Shown here one piece after another: positions 1 through 7,995 of a stretch of DNA of 39,696 bases; the stretch's first letter is position 1; each line of letters starts with the position of its first letter. The stretch lies in contig JAFZQZ010000028.1 in the NCBI GenBank assembly GCA_017620135.1, forward strand, positions 1-39,696, in the 5' to 3' direction. This stretch comes from Bacillota bacterium (GTDB lineage: Bacteria; Bacillota; Clostridia; Lachnospirales; Bianqueaceae). Position numbers and translations under genes: made by a program. The notes beneath the pieces were generated by a model. The model made no database searches. It was not told the DNA's origin and saw nothing but the letters and a program-made list of their open reading frames with translations.

Positions 1-175
1 TCTGAATGGTCCCCGGCATGTCGATCTTGCCTCGAACAACTGCAACATCCTCTTTCCGATTCAAATACTCCCGGTACAAACCCTGCTTCAACTGCCTACT
101 GATGCCCTTCGCCAGAATCGCAGCGAAGAGGTTATGCATATCATGTTTTCTACTTGATAATCCATCAGCATCTTC
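1..175 (-). pseudogene. mcrC: McrC remnant (5-methylcytosine restriction component), 5'-truncated and cut by the window edge
   Basis: Reading the minus strand from base 175 to the left edge gives an open frame containing NLFAAILAKGIS, then QLKQGLYREY, then VRGKIDMPGTI. These segments match the N-terminal third of McrC, the nuclease-associated partner of the GTPase McrB in modified-cytosine restriction. A full McrC normally starts some 25-40 residues earlier with a segment like 'IxNIYYMLCYA'. Here that segment is absent, because the frame is closed by TGA at 176-178 inside the rhomboid coding region. The only in-frame ATG is at 139, directly before HNLFAAIL, and it has no clear ribosome-binding site. 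I read this as a 5'-truncated remnant. It could instead be translated from 139 as a short form. No McrB is visible because the rest lies outside the window. Confidence 0.65.
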
Positions 176-782
176 TCAATGCATCCTCCTCCAGTTCGAC
201 ACTTTTCTTTATAAGTCCCGATATTACCATTACTGTCCCAATAATGATCCCTGCGGTAAACCCAAAAGAATGAGTCAGGAAGGAACTCTCATTATCATTG
301 GCAAGGATAAAGAACAGGACTGTTACGATCAGATCAGGCCGATACCACTTTATTTTCTTTTCCTGCCCGAATCGCAGCCAGCAAACAATGAATGCTGCAA
401 TCAAGGCGTAGATTCCGCCCGATGATCCTCCGCCATAGTGTGCTTCTCCGTATTTTACTATGATCGAAAACGGGATCTCAGCTAATGCTCCGCCAAGCAG
501 AAAGATGATCGCTGTCCTTATTTTCCCTGTATATTGGTTGATGAGTGATCCACTACAGATCAAAGCCAATGAATTAAAAATGATATGATCGTAAGAATAG
601 TGAAAAAAGATACATGTGAACCATCGGTAGAACTCGTTATTAAGATACTCTATCGATGTTGTACCTATGATTTTTACCGCGTCATCCTGATTCTGTGTCC
701 ATATGAAGATAGGTATAAACAGAGCTACCAGTATAATTGCTGTAAGATTGTTCCTGGCCCATGCAGTTGCTTTTATCTTCAT
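165..782 (-). CDS. Rhomboid-family intramembrane serine protease
   Basis: A 205-residue polytopic membrane protein. The rhomboid signature is visible: H61, H66 and N70 in FHYSYDHIIFN (the His/Asn motif of the second helix), the nucleophile loop GGGSSGGIYAL around S121, and H171 in LTHSFGFTAG as the catalytic His. Rhomboids cleave substrates within the membrane; the substrate here is unknown. The length fits a minimal six-helix bacterial rhomboid. AAAGGAG lies upstream of the ATG but at a long spacing of about 14 nt. The last residues (EEDALRRC) overlap, in another frame, the start of the mcrC remnant. The C-terminal tail may therefore have been altered by the junction. Confidence 0.85.
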   Translation of the reverse strand: MKIKATAWARNNLTAIILVALFIPIFIWTQNQDDAVKIIGTTSIEYLNNEFYRWFTCIFFHYSYDHIIFNSLALICSGSLINQYTGKIRTAIIFLLGGALAEIPFSIIVKYGEAHYGGGSSGGIYALIAAFIVCWLRFGQEKKIKWYRPDLIVTVLFFILANDNESSFLTHSFGFTAGIIIGTVMVISGLIKKSVELEEDALRRC

Positions 783-849
783 CTTTATTGAAAACTCTCC
801 TTTGTTTTACCCCGGAAAACTGGAAGTTGTAGATTGCGGCGGCTATTTT

Positions 850-1713
850 TCAAATCATTTTATAGAGCTCATAACAGTCATGCCCTTTGGGTACGTTTTT
901 GAGTTCCCCTCTGATCAGATAGCCGTTCTTTTTGAAGAAATCGACGTTCCAGTCACCCGCATTTGTGATAACCATTGAAGCGCAGTTTTCCTTTGCATAT
1001 TCTTCAGCCAGCTTCAAAAGATATGTGCCCAAACCCTGAAGCCTCATCGGCTCTTCCACAAACAGCGCGTCAACGGAACCTCTTTCACCTTTGTCCACGT
1101 CCGCAATCACGCCTGCTATAAAGTTGCCGTCTTTGTCCACAAGTTTCTTATAAAAATCGACGGTTTCGCATTCCTGTTCGTAGGCTTCGCTGTATGCATC
1201 AAGGCCGTTCAGTATGACCTTCGCATCGTCATCATTACCGAGCGAAACCTTGAAGCGTATACCGCTGTTGTCCGTCGGCACGTATTCTGGCGTTTCCTTT
1301 TCAAGGTATTTAACCAAGGAATAACTGATATAGCCGTTTACCCTCTTAAGAGTTGTGAAGACCGTGTAACCGTGTTTTTCATAGAAAGGTCTTGCCATAT
1401 AGCTGGCGGTGCCGAGTGTCACAACCCGACAGCCCTTTTCCCTTGCAATACGTTCCACTTCGCGGAGGATCATTGAGCCGATTCCATGATGACGATACCG
1501 CTCATCCACCCAAAGGTCGTCAAGAAGCACTCTTGACCAGTGGTATTCGTAAGCTGTTGCAATGCATCCGCCGATGATCTCGCCTTTTTCGTTCTCGATT
1601 TTGAGCACGAATTCTTCTTCGTCAGCATCCACTTCGCACGGCACGATCTCATTGATTTTTTCGCCGATGTATCCCCCTTCTTCCTTTGTCAAGTCTTCGA
1701 TCCTGTAGTCCAT
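850..1713 (-). CDS. Tandem GNAT N-acetyltransferase (two GNAT domains)
   Basis: The 287-residue protein contains two complete GNAT folds. Domain 1 spans about residues 1-135, with the acetyl-CoA pyrophosphate-binding loop RHHGIG at 74-79 and the C-terminal FYEKHGY signature. Domain 2 spans about 150-287, with RLQGLG at 224-229 and FFKKNGY near the end. Such proteins transfer acetyl from acetyl-CoA to an amine; the substrate cannot be read from the sequence. The domains are only distantly alike, so this looks like an old fusion rather than a recent duplication. It sits in the long minus-strand run, 51 nt downstream of the preceding gene. Confidence 0.85.
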   Translation of the reverse strand: MDYRIEDLTKEEGGYIGEKINEIVPCEVDADEEEFVLKIENEKGEIIGGCIATAYEYHWSRVLLDDLWVDERYRHHGIGSMILREVERIAREKGCRVVTLGTASYMARPFYEKHGYTVFTTLKRVNGYISYSLVKYLEKETPEYVPTDNSGIRFKVSLGNDDDAKVILNGLDAYSEAYEQECETVDFYKKLVDKDGNFIAGVIADVDKGERGSVDALFVEEPMRLQGLGTYLLKLAEEYAKENCASMVITNAGDWNVDFFKKNGYLIRGELKNVPKGHDCYELYKMI

Positions 1714-1765
1714 TTGCTTGCCTCCGTAAAATTACGATTTGTCTCACTAATCCGCATCCTTCGGC

Positions 1766-2368
1766 TCATACTCCTGCTGAAGATCCATGCAGATAATGAG
1801 AGATGTCTTTGACTGCTTTGGCGTCCCCCGCGGACAAATACTCCCAGCGCGGTTCGTCGCTATGATCTCCGTCAAAATACTTTCGGGCAAAGGTAAGCGC
1901 TGTATCAATGTCCTGCTTCAGATCGATCGCGTCGTAGGCTGCATCAAAAATAGAAATATCTCTCATTTCCAGGCTTTCTTCCGAAGCTTCGACTTCAAAG
2001 AGATGCATTTTCGCTTTCTCTTCCTCATCCTCTTCACCCCAGTCTTCCTGGAACATTTTCACGCTCTCAACCAGTCCCGCACAGAAATAATTGCATTTAA
2101 GCCGGGACACACACTGGGGATATTCCTTTCTTCGAACATACTCAAACAAACCTTCAGTGGCCCATTTTGCATAATTGGCCCAGTAACGAAGACCTGATCT
2201 GTTAAGTACAGCAAACATATACCTGCCATTCAGGAGCATACCCAAAAAGCAGTCACGGCTTTGTGCCAATGCCTGGATGAATGGCTCGCAAAGATCCGTA
2301 TAATCCGAATGTCCTGGTTCCAGCCGATCTCCCTCTTTCAGTGTCTGGCTGTAATGATAAACGATCAT
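1766..2368 (-). CDS. Uncharacterised protein, possibly DUF2441-like
   Basis: A 200-residue soluble protein with no signal peptide or membrane segment. The N-terminus (IVYHYSQTLKEGDRLEPG) resembles the start of DUF2441-type proteins, whose N-terminal region recalls an ADP-ribosyltransferase fold. I rate this resemblance as weak. The C-terminal half is rich in acidic residues, and the segment 'ALTFARKYFDGD' resembles the end of the same families. AGGAGG lies close to the ATG. It belongs to the minus-strand run between two GNAT genes. No function is proposed. Confidence 0.7.
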   Translation of the reverse strand: MIVYHYSQTLKEGDRLEPGHSDYTDLCEPFIQALAQSRDCFLGMLLNGRYMFAVLNRSGLRYWANYAKWATEGLFEYVRRKEYPQCVSRLKCNYFCAGLVESVKMFQEDWGEEDEEEKAKMHLFEVEASEESLEMRDISIFDAAYDAIDLKQDIDTALTFARKYFDGDHSDEPRWEYLSAGDAKAVKDISHYLHGSSAGV

Positions 2369-2431
2369 CTTCTTCCTCCTAAAATCGCTTGCTTACCGAT
2401 CTCTGCATCTTTCATCTTATAAACGAGAACT

Positions 2432-2926
2432 TTAATAATCAAAAGACTGTTCGTTTACATGTACAGTTGTTACTAATCTTTCTCCTCTATATGGCTTTCT
2501 GATCTCAAGCATATTCAGGACAGTATATCCTTTTGAACGCAGAAAAGAGATCATCCCTTCGTTATTCGGGTGAACAAAGTTATAAACCGTATCATCTCCC
2601 ATGGATTCAGCGATTTCCTCAGCTTTGCTGAACAGCAAGGAAGCCACCCCCTGCCTTCTGTACCGATCACACACGAAGATATGCTCTACCCACAAACATG
2701 GTTCTTCGATCCTGCAGACAATATAACCGACGAGTTCATTATTTTGTTCTGCAGCATATATCGGATAGCCCTTTTCCAAAAATTCCAGGACTTCCTCTTT
2801 CGCCCACTCATAATCAGGCTCCGCTTGAATTCCTTTATATGATCGCAAAATTACACGAAAAGCCGCTATTAATGGTACAACTTTCTCTGCCGTTGTTTTG
2901 TCTATCTTCACGATTTTCATGGGCAT
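2432..2926 (-). CDS. GNAT N-acetyltransferase
   Basis: A single GNAT domain of about 164 residues. Visible are beta-4 with VGYIVCRIEEP, EHIFVCDRYRRQGVA carrying the acetyl-CoA loop RRQGVA (about 90-95), and the C-terminal FLRSKGY. The substrate is unknown. The frame is open four codons further upstream from a GTG, but AGGAGG lies just before that codon. The ATG at 2926 (MPMKIVKI) has proper spacing and is preferred; an ATG two codons later is also possible. Confidence 0.8.
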   Translation of the reverse strand: MPMKIVKIDKTTAEKVVPLIAAFRVILRSYKGIQAEPDYEWAKEEVLEFLEKGYPIYAAEQNNELVGYIVCRIEEPCLWVEHIFVCDRYRRQGVASLLFSKAEEIAESMGDDTVYNFVHPNNEGMISFLRSKGYTVLNMLEIRKPYRGERLVTTVHVNEQSFDY

Positions 2927-2954
2927 AAGTATAAGCACCTCCTGTAATGTGGAT

Positions 2955-3416
2955 TTAGCGATTCAGCCATTCTTTCAGTCGGCAAAACACTTTTTCTTTA
3001 TCTTCAGCAGATATTTCCATACTCTTATTCACCGCATAATGATGACCAAACTCGCTATCGGTATAAGTGTTCCCGTTAAGTATTAGGGGCTTATTATATC
3101 TTGGTCTTACGTGAATATGAAGATGAGGATCAGGTTCTGACTCTTTATAGAAATCATTCATCAAACAACTCCAATTACATAGAGTTGCTCCTAAAACTGC
3201 CTTTAAGCATGTCTCTACTTGACAGATCAGATCATGAAGCTCACCCCATTCGTTATCTTTCAACTCTGACAATGAATTGCAATGACGCTTCAAAACCAAT
3301 ATGCATCGTCCGATATAATCTTGTTCATCCGCAAGGAAAACGGACCAACATCCGGTGTCATACAACAGATATTTCTTGTCTTCCTCAGACAAATTGCACC
3401 AATCGCATTTGGTCAT
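2955..3416 (-). CDS. HIT-family nucleotide hydrolase/transferase
   Basis: 153 residues with the histidine triad HLHIHVRPR (H98, H100, H102), the catalytic signature of HIT proteins that cleave nucleotide phosphoramidates or dinucleoside polyphosphates. An N-terminal CDWC pair (C4, C7) may bind zinc together with downstream residues, as in several HIT branches. Its start overlaps the stop of the isochorismatase-like gene by four bases (ATGA), so translation is probably coupled. The nucleotide substrate is not predictable. Confidence 0.85.
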   Translation of the reverse strand: MTKCDWCNLSEEDKKYLLYDTGCWSVFLADEQDYIGRCILVLKRHCNSLSELKDNEWGELHDLICQVETCLKAVLGATLCNWSCLMNDFYKESEPDPHLHIHVRPRYNKPLILNGNTYTDSEFGHHYAVNKSMEISAEDKEKVFCRLKEWLNR

Positions 3417-3946
3417 TCCGGCTCCCTCTCAAGCATCGATATCGCTTCATCCAGCGAGACACATCTTGCGAATCTTCCCGGCCACATCATATCATTATAA
3501 TACTTATATGTCGTCTCCGCATCCATATAATCATTATCAAACGTTGAATTGGTTCCTTCAGGAATGATCACTTCATATCCTCTTTCGAATGCTGATTTCA
3601 CTGTTGCATCGATACAGAAATTTGTCTGCAGGCCAACGATCATCAATTGTTTCTCACCTGTCTTTTTCAGATAATCTGCCAGCTCAGCATTACCAAAGCA
3701 ACTATTGATCGTTTTACAGAAAATCTTTTCATTTGCCTCTGGTTTTACCTGTTCTGCTATTTCAAAGTCTTCATCACCCATTGAAAAACCTGAACCGGGG
3801 CCATCATCATGCTGAATATATATTATCTCTACATGATTCTTTCTGGCAGAGTCTAAAATTTTAACCGTGTTATCAATAAAGCGTTCATAGTTATACAGTC
3901 TACTGTCTGTGATACCCTTTTGAATATCTATTGCTAATAGAATCAT
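3413..3946 (-). CDS. Isochorismatase-family cysteine hydrolase
   Basis: The 177-residue product has the family triad: D7 in LLAIDIQKG, K78 in FCKTINSCF and the nucleophile C111 in GLQTNFCIDATV. These enzymes hydrolyse amides or vinyl ethers (nicotinamidase, isochorismatase, carbamoylase types); the exact reaction cannot be assigned. The frame is open 17 codons further upstream, but GGAG eight bases before the ATG at 3946 supports this start, which gives the usual MILLAIDIQ beginning. The stop overlaps the HIT gene start (ATGA). Confidence 0.85.
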   Translation of the reverse strand: MILLAIDIQKGITDSRLYNYERFIDNTVKILDSARKNHVEIIYIQHDDGPGSGFSMGDEDFEIAEQVKPEANEKIFCKTINSCFGNAELADYLKKTGEKQLMIVGLQTNFCIDATVKSAFERGYEVIIPEGTNSTFDNDYMDAETTYKYYNDMMWPGRFARCVSLDEAISMLEREPE

Positions 3947-3984
3947 ATATGTTGCTCCTTCAAACCTTTTCGAAAGAATGGAAT

Positions 3985-4401
3985 CTATTCCAAACACAGC
4001 AGATTGCCAAGCGAGATAGAAAAGCCAAGCGATCGATACATTTTCACATCACAGTCCGCACAGCCAACGATCAACGTAGATACGCCGCTTTCCCGGTACG
4101 CGAATTGTACCAGCTGGCGTGCTATTCCTTTATGTCGATACTCAGGAAGGATATAAAAGTCCTCAAAAACACCGCTCGGCATATAATCAAATGTTGAGAA
4201 GCCTATGGTGATTGAACAACATCCTACCAGATCACACTCATCAAACGCCCCGTAAAAAACAATTCTGCTTTCTGCTATGGCTTTTTTCAGATGCAGCTTT
4301 TCCATGTTTTCAGGTTCGCTTTCACCGATCTCTGTTTTATAAAGCTTTTGCAATTCCCATAACGCGTCTATTTGAGATGCATTGATTATTTGATATTCCA
4401 T
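3985..4401 (-). CDS. GNAT N-acetyltransferase
   Basis: A 138-residue single GNAT domain with FEDFYILPEYRHKGIARQL (acetyl-CoA loop RHKGIA, 89-94), a strand LIVGCADCDVK, and the closing MYRSLGF signature. The ATG at 4401 follows AGAGGAAAC, a good ribosome-binding site. An ATG nine codons upstream would overlap the preceding gene and lacks a site. The substrate is unknown. Confidence 0.8.
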   Translation of the reverse strand: MEYQIINASQIDALWELQKLYKTEIGESEPENMEKLHLKKAIAESRIVFYGAFDECDLVGCCSITIGFSTFDYMPSGVFEDFYILPEYRHKGIARQLVQFAYRESGVSTLIVGCADCDVKMYRSLGFSISLGNLLCLE

Positions 4402-4408
4402 GTTTCCT

Positions 4409-5524
4409 CTAACGTCCTGCCTTTTCATAAATCATGCCGGTTTCCGTCCACTGCGGAATGATCTGCTGTCCGTGCAGTCTTATGTGTTTTTCATCAAAGA
4501 ATTCCAGGATCGTAGGCAGCCCTTCCACATAGAATTCCGTTTGCGATCTGGGTGAAAGATGCCTTGTTATGCCCTCGGGATCTGTCATTTCCATATTTTC
4601 GATCGTAAAAGAAAACCCGTATTCACTATTAACATACCTTCCGCTTAACGCGTTGTAAGCAGGCGCCTCCTTGCGATCAAGCTGAAGCCATTTCAGCATC
4701 TCGTCTTCGTATGCTTTCCAGTTATTTTCAGAGATTTCAACTTTCTTCTTATCACATTTTAGTTCATCAAAAAGACGCGCAGCATAATCCGTATAATCTT
4801 TTAGAAAATCATAGAAAGCCGTGACGTCCTTTTGCTTATGTGTATAATACGGCTCCTCTTTATCCCGCTCCCACGTGTGCTCCAGATCCTTCATTCCACG
4901 TTGGTTTTGCAGATACGCTATGGAGTCCTCTGTATTCTCCCTGTACAAATAGATCAAAAGAGGATCGAGGGGAGACAAACAAGCCAGGATCTTCTGTACG
5001 AATGCCGACAGCCGGTCATAGCCGGCATCTTTCAGTAAATAGGTGAAAATCTGGTACTGAAAAATACAACTGTCCAGGATATAGACCGTACCTTCATCCT
5101 GTGCTGCTTTCTTTGCAAAAGCCTCCCATTTTTCCAGAGCCTGTATCTCATAACGATCCAGCGAAGTAGGAAACGCATCATATTTCATAAGTTCCTGAAA
5201 CCATTGGGTCTCTTTCGGATTATTAAAACACAGCTTCTGACATTTTCTCAGTACAGCCTCATAATCGATCCCGACAGTTGTCTTACGCACTTGTGCGATT
5301 TCATTTATGATTCCGGCAATCTCGGGGTACTTCACTATAAAACCGTGATATTCCTCTTTAGATAAACAGCTTTCGGTGAAAAAAAGTGTCGGATGAGGTT
5401 GAGATACTTCATGCAGCCAATGAACATTCTTCCCATTGCGGATCATCTGTTCATATAATTTATATGAATTCGTTGATTTCCCTGTCCCTGGCAAGCCTTC
5501 CAGCATGATCAGTCTATTTCCCAT
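4409..5524 (-). CDS. P-loop NTPase of unknown role (kinase-like)
   Basis: 371 residues beginning with a Walker A motif, LEGLPGTGKST (about 8-18), followed by about 270 mostly helical residues and a C-terminal beta-rich tail from about 290. The P-loop at the extreme N-terminus and the text 'VYILDSCIFQYQIF' resemble the thymidylate kinase/AAA_33-like group of small-molecule kinases and Clostridia proteins of unknown function. The substrate is not recognisable. Its start overlaps the stop of the upstream membrane-anchored gene by 16 bases. Confidence 0.75.
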   Translation of the reverse strand: MGNRLIMLEGLPGTGKSTNSYKLYEQMIRNGKNVHWLHEVSQPHPTLFFTESCLSKEEYHGFIVKYPEIAGIINEIAQVRKTTVGIDYEAVLRKCQKLCFNNPKETQWFQELMKYDAFPTSLDRYEIQALEKWEAFAKKAAQDEGTVYILDSCIFQYQIFTYLLKDAGYDRLSAFVQKILACLSPLDPLLIYLYRENTEDSIAYLQNQRGMKDLEHTWERDKEEPYYTHKQKDVTAFYDFLKDYTDYAARLFDELKCDKKKVEISENNWKAYEDEMLKWLQLDRKEAPAYNALSGRYVNSEYGFSFTIENMEMTDPEGITRHLSPRSQTEFYVEGLPTILEFFDEKHIRLHGQQIIPQWTETGMIYEKAGR

Positions 5525-5982
5525 TTTCCATCCGCCTTTATCAGCAGGTCTTTGATGGCTTCTGTGTGACGCGAAACCACATCTTTGTCTTCTTCTGATA
5601 ACGCATTGCCTTCGGAGTCGATATAAACCGAGTATCCTGTTCCGTCATCATCATATAAAAGTGCTCCGAGCTCATATTTACCGTTGATCTTCGGCCATAT
5701 GATCAATGCATCTGTAAAAGGATTTTCATTTACGGAAGGAAGTCCCACAGACATATTGCCGGTAAAAGAAAGATAATCCGGGTATTTCACCAGATAGTCA
5801 TATCGATCATCGTCCGTACAAATATAACGCGGCGTAATAAAATTGCTGAATTCCGCTTTCTCCATGCCGTCTGTCAGTTTCCCATATTGAATATGTGACC
5901 ATGCAAACCAAGCAGCGTTATAAGCCACAAAAACGATTATAATAATCAAAACTATCCTGAGGATTATCTTTTTCATACTCAT
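5509..5982 (-). CDS. Small membrane-anchored protein of unknown function
   Basis: 157 residues: a short basic N-terminus, one membrane segment (about residues 5-24), then an extracytoplasmic domain with no recognised fold. The domain carries the segments YDDDGTGYSVYID and GNALSEEDKDVVSRHTEAI. The longer frame, starting further upstream inside the GNAT gene, is rejected because GGAGGAG sits just before the ATG at 5982. It lies between a GNAT fusion and a P-loop protein, overlapping the latter by 16 bases. Confidence 0.7.
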   Translation of the reverse strand: MSMKKIILRIVLIIIIVFVAYNAAWFAWSHIQYGKLTDGMEKAEFSNFITPRYICTDDDRYDYLVKYPDYLSFTGNMSVGLPSVNENPFTDALIIWPKINGKYELGALLYDDDGTGYSVYIDSEGNALSEEDKDVVSRHTEAIKDLLIKADGKWEID

Positions 5983-5992
5983 ACACTCCTCC

Positions 5993-6907
5993 TCAAGCGT
6001 CGAAGGTTTTCTCCTTTGCCGTAAACCGGAACAGCGGATCGCCGTTTTCTTCCGTACCGTACTGCACCATGCCGCCTTTCTCCATGGCTCGGGCGGAAGC
6101 AATATTCTCCTTGGCGCAGCCGCCGTGCACACCGGCAAGCATATAGTCTTCCACTGCGATCCTCAGTAATTCCTTCACACACAGCGTACCGTAGCCTTTG
6201 CCGCGGTATGGCTCATCCAGCAGGATGAAGATTTCGGGCTCCGTATGATTCCTGCGACCGTCCAGTCCGCACCATCCCATGATCGTGTGAGGATTATCTG
6301 CACTGCAGACAGCGAGGCACAGATGATAGATACAGCCTTTCGTGTTCCTTTTGTAATTTCCGATCATATAGGCAATGGTTTCCCTCGCCTGCGTGTCAGA
6401 AAGCGGGTGATGGTCGGATGGCCACGTTCGGGCGACCTCGGCCAAATCGTCTTCCGTTACGAAATGAAGGATCATGTTTTCTGCCTGATAATCCGAATTC
6501 TCAGTCTTTTTTTCACGTTCTTTACGTTTCTCACGACGCTGCTCTCGGTTGTTCTTTTCCGATTCAAACAGTTCCACGACTGCGTCTGTCAGCTCATCGG
6601 GCCAGACTTTGCCGCTTTTTCTGGCCTTAGCCCATGGACAAAGTTTTTCATAATCGCTATCGAATACGATCGTATAGGGAGGGCCACAACGGTCATCGAC
6701 AGACATATATAAATGCCTTCCCTCATACATGATCTTTGAAGCATCGCTTTCAGTCATGTCAGAATCGAGCTGTTCATACTGTTCTTTTGTCAATTCATAC
6801 AGATGATACGACATAGTGCCGCCGTATTCACCGAAATACCGTCTGCTGTTCTCATCAAAACACGCTCTCCAGCCTGAGCCGTTAATGAATTGGAGCTCGC
6901 TGCTCAT
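5993..6907 (-). CDS. Fusion: unknown N-terminal domain plus RimJ-like GNAT acetyltransferase
   Basis: 304 residues in two parts. Residues 1-120 form a domain of unknown family containing SDYEKLCPWAKARKSGK. They end in a highly charged stretch of Glu, Arg and Lys (about 115-140) that looks like a helical linker. Residues 142-304 form a GNAT of the ribosomal-protein acetyltransferase type, with EPYRGKGYGTLCVKELL and the closing NIASARAMEKGGM. The start overlaps the M50-like gene stop (ATGA) and is preceded by AAGGAG. The N-terminal part may be a substrate-recognition or regulatory domain (inference). Confidence 0.8.
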   Translation of the reverse strand: MSSELQFINGSGWRACFDENSRRYFGEYGGTMSYHLYELTKEQYEQLDSDMTESDASKIMYEGRHLYMSVDDRCGPPYTIVFDSDYEKLCPWAKARKSGKVWPDELTDAVVELFESEKNNREQRREKRKEREKKTENSDYQAENMILHFVTEDDLAEVARTWPSDHHPLSDTQARETIAYMIGNYKRNTKGCIYHLCLAVCSADNPHTIMGWCGLDGRRNHTEPEIFILLDEPYRGKGYGTLCVKELLRIAVEDYMLAGVHGGCAKENIASARAMEKGGMVQYGTEENGDPLFRFTAKEKTFDA

Positions 6908-7425
6908 GAATTCTTCTCCTTCTTCAGGGCGCGAACGATCTGAAGTCCGTCGGTTTCCATCCCTTTAATCTCTCCGTAAAAATAATGAACAGGAAGAACA
7001 GATAAAACCAGAATAAAAAGATTCAGAAAAAACGCGGTATTCAAAAAGAACTCAATAACTCCGTCAGCAAGGATGTCTGACTGGAAAGAAAACCCTCCGA
7101 ACTTCAGAACGAAAAGCCCTAAGACCAGCAGAAACGAAACAACAGGACCTCCTGAAAGCGTCGCTATCAGCTTTGCTCTTGTGTCGAACTTGTTCTCTGA
7201 GGGAGTAAACCGTCCGTCGAAAACAAGCAGATTCACCGTTAATGCTTTTGTATGCAGAAGTCGTTTCCCCCATCCGACCCTTATATGCCAGTGTTTGTCC
7301 CCTGTCGCAAGCATATATCCGAGCGCGTGGCCCAGTTCATGTAAAAAGGTCGATAGGAATGACAGAAACCACAAAGCGCATAGAGCGACAAGTAATTCTA
7401 TTATCACTGCAAGAATCTTTAGCAT
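6904..7425 (-). CDS. M50-like membrane zinc metalloprotease
   Basis: 173 residues, strongly hydrophobic. HELGH at residues 29-33 is inside the first membrane segment, the zinc-binding and catalytic motif of site-2-type proteases. A second motif, LPVHYFYGEIKGMETDGLQI, supplies the expected distal Asp. There is no PDZ domain, so this is a minimal form. The ATG at 7425 has GGAGGAG at good spacing; the frame also opens at a GTG six codons earlier, but the ribosome-binding site lies downstream of that codon. It overlaps the CHAP-like gene by seven bases. The substrate is unknown. Confidence 0.8.
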   Translation of the reverse strand: MLKILAVIIELLVALCALWFLSFLSTFLHELGHALGYMLATGDKHWHIRVGWGKRLLHTKALTVNLLVFDGRFTPSENKFDTRAKLIATLSGGPVVSFLLVLGLFVLKFGGFSFQSDILADGVIEFFLNTAFFLNLFILVLSVLPVHYFYGEIKGMETDGLQIVRALKKEKNS

Positions 7426-7979
7426 GAAATGCAGCTCCTCCACAAATCTGACTGCCCGGTTTCCCGGTATCGGTATCCGTCCGGGATGCGGATATATGCA
7501 CGGATATGCGCATCAGCCGGACGTTCGATGATGACTGATCGATTGTTCACATTCCCTTCCGCGGCGAGGATCGTATTCTCTCGCTTTTCCAGGACGATCC
7601 CGATATGATCATGCTCCTGATCTTCAAAAACACGATCATAAAGAACGATGTCGCCCGCTTCCGGTACAAAATCTGCTTCGTCTTTATGATATTCTATCCG
7701 TGGATCGCCCGTCGCAAATTCCTCCCAGGCGATGCAGCCTGCCAGATGACATGTTGTACATTCATCCGGACGGATCGGGATCTCAAAGCCTGCTTCTATG
7801 CAGCAATAGTATACGAAAGCCGCGCACCACAGCCCATCCGCTTCCCTGATATCCCACGTCGGGAACGGCTTCACGATCACTGCAAGATTGGACGCCAGCC
7901 CATCGACCGCTCCGTGCAACGGAACCTGCGCCATATCCTTCGCGACGCGTGCCAGATATTCTCTTGTTGCTTGTTTCAT
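7419..7979 (-). CDS. CHAP/NlpC-like cysteine hydrolase
   Basis: 186 residues with the CHAP-type arrangement: C52 in ADGLWCAAFVYYC, H125 in QEHDHIGIVLE and a later AEGNVNN segment for the third residue. CHAP enzymes cut peptidoglycan cross-bridges or amide bonds. No signal peptide is visible, so it either acts inside the cell or uses another substrate. The ATG at 7979 has AGAGGA upstream; the longer open frame overlaps the preceding gene and lacks a site. It lies between a C39-like secreted protein and the M50-like protease. Confidence 0.75.
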   Translation of the reverse strand: MKQATREYLARVAKDMAQVPLHGAVDGLASNLAVIVKPFPTWDIREADGLWCAAFVYYCCIEAGFEIPIRPDECTTCHLAGCIAWEEFATGDPRIEYHKDEADFVPEAGDIVLYDRVFEDQEHDHIGIVLEKRENTILAAEGNVNNRSVIIERPADAHIRAYIRIPDGYRYRETGQSDLWRSCISC

Positions 7980-7995
7980 CTCGACAATCCTCTGT

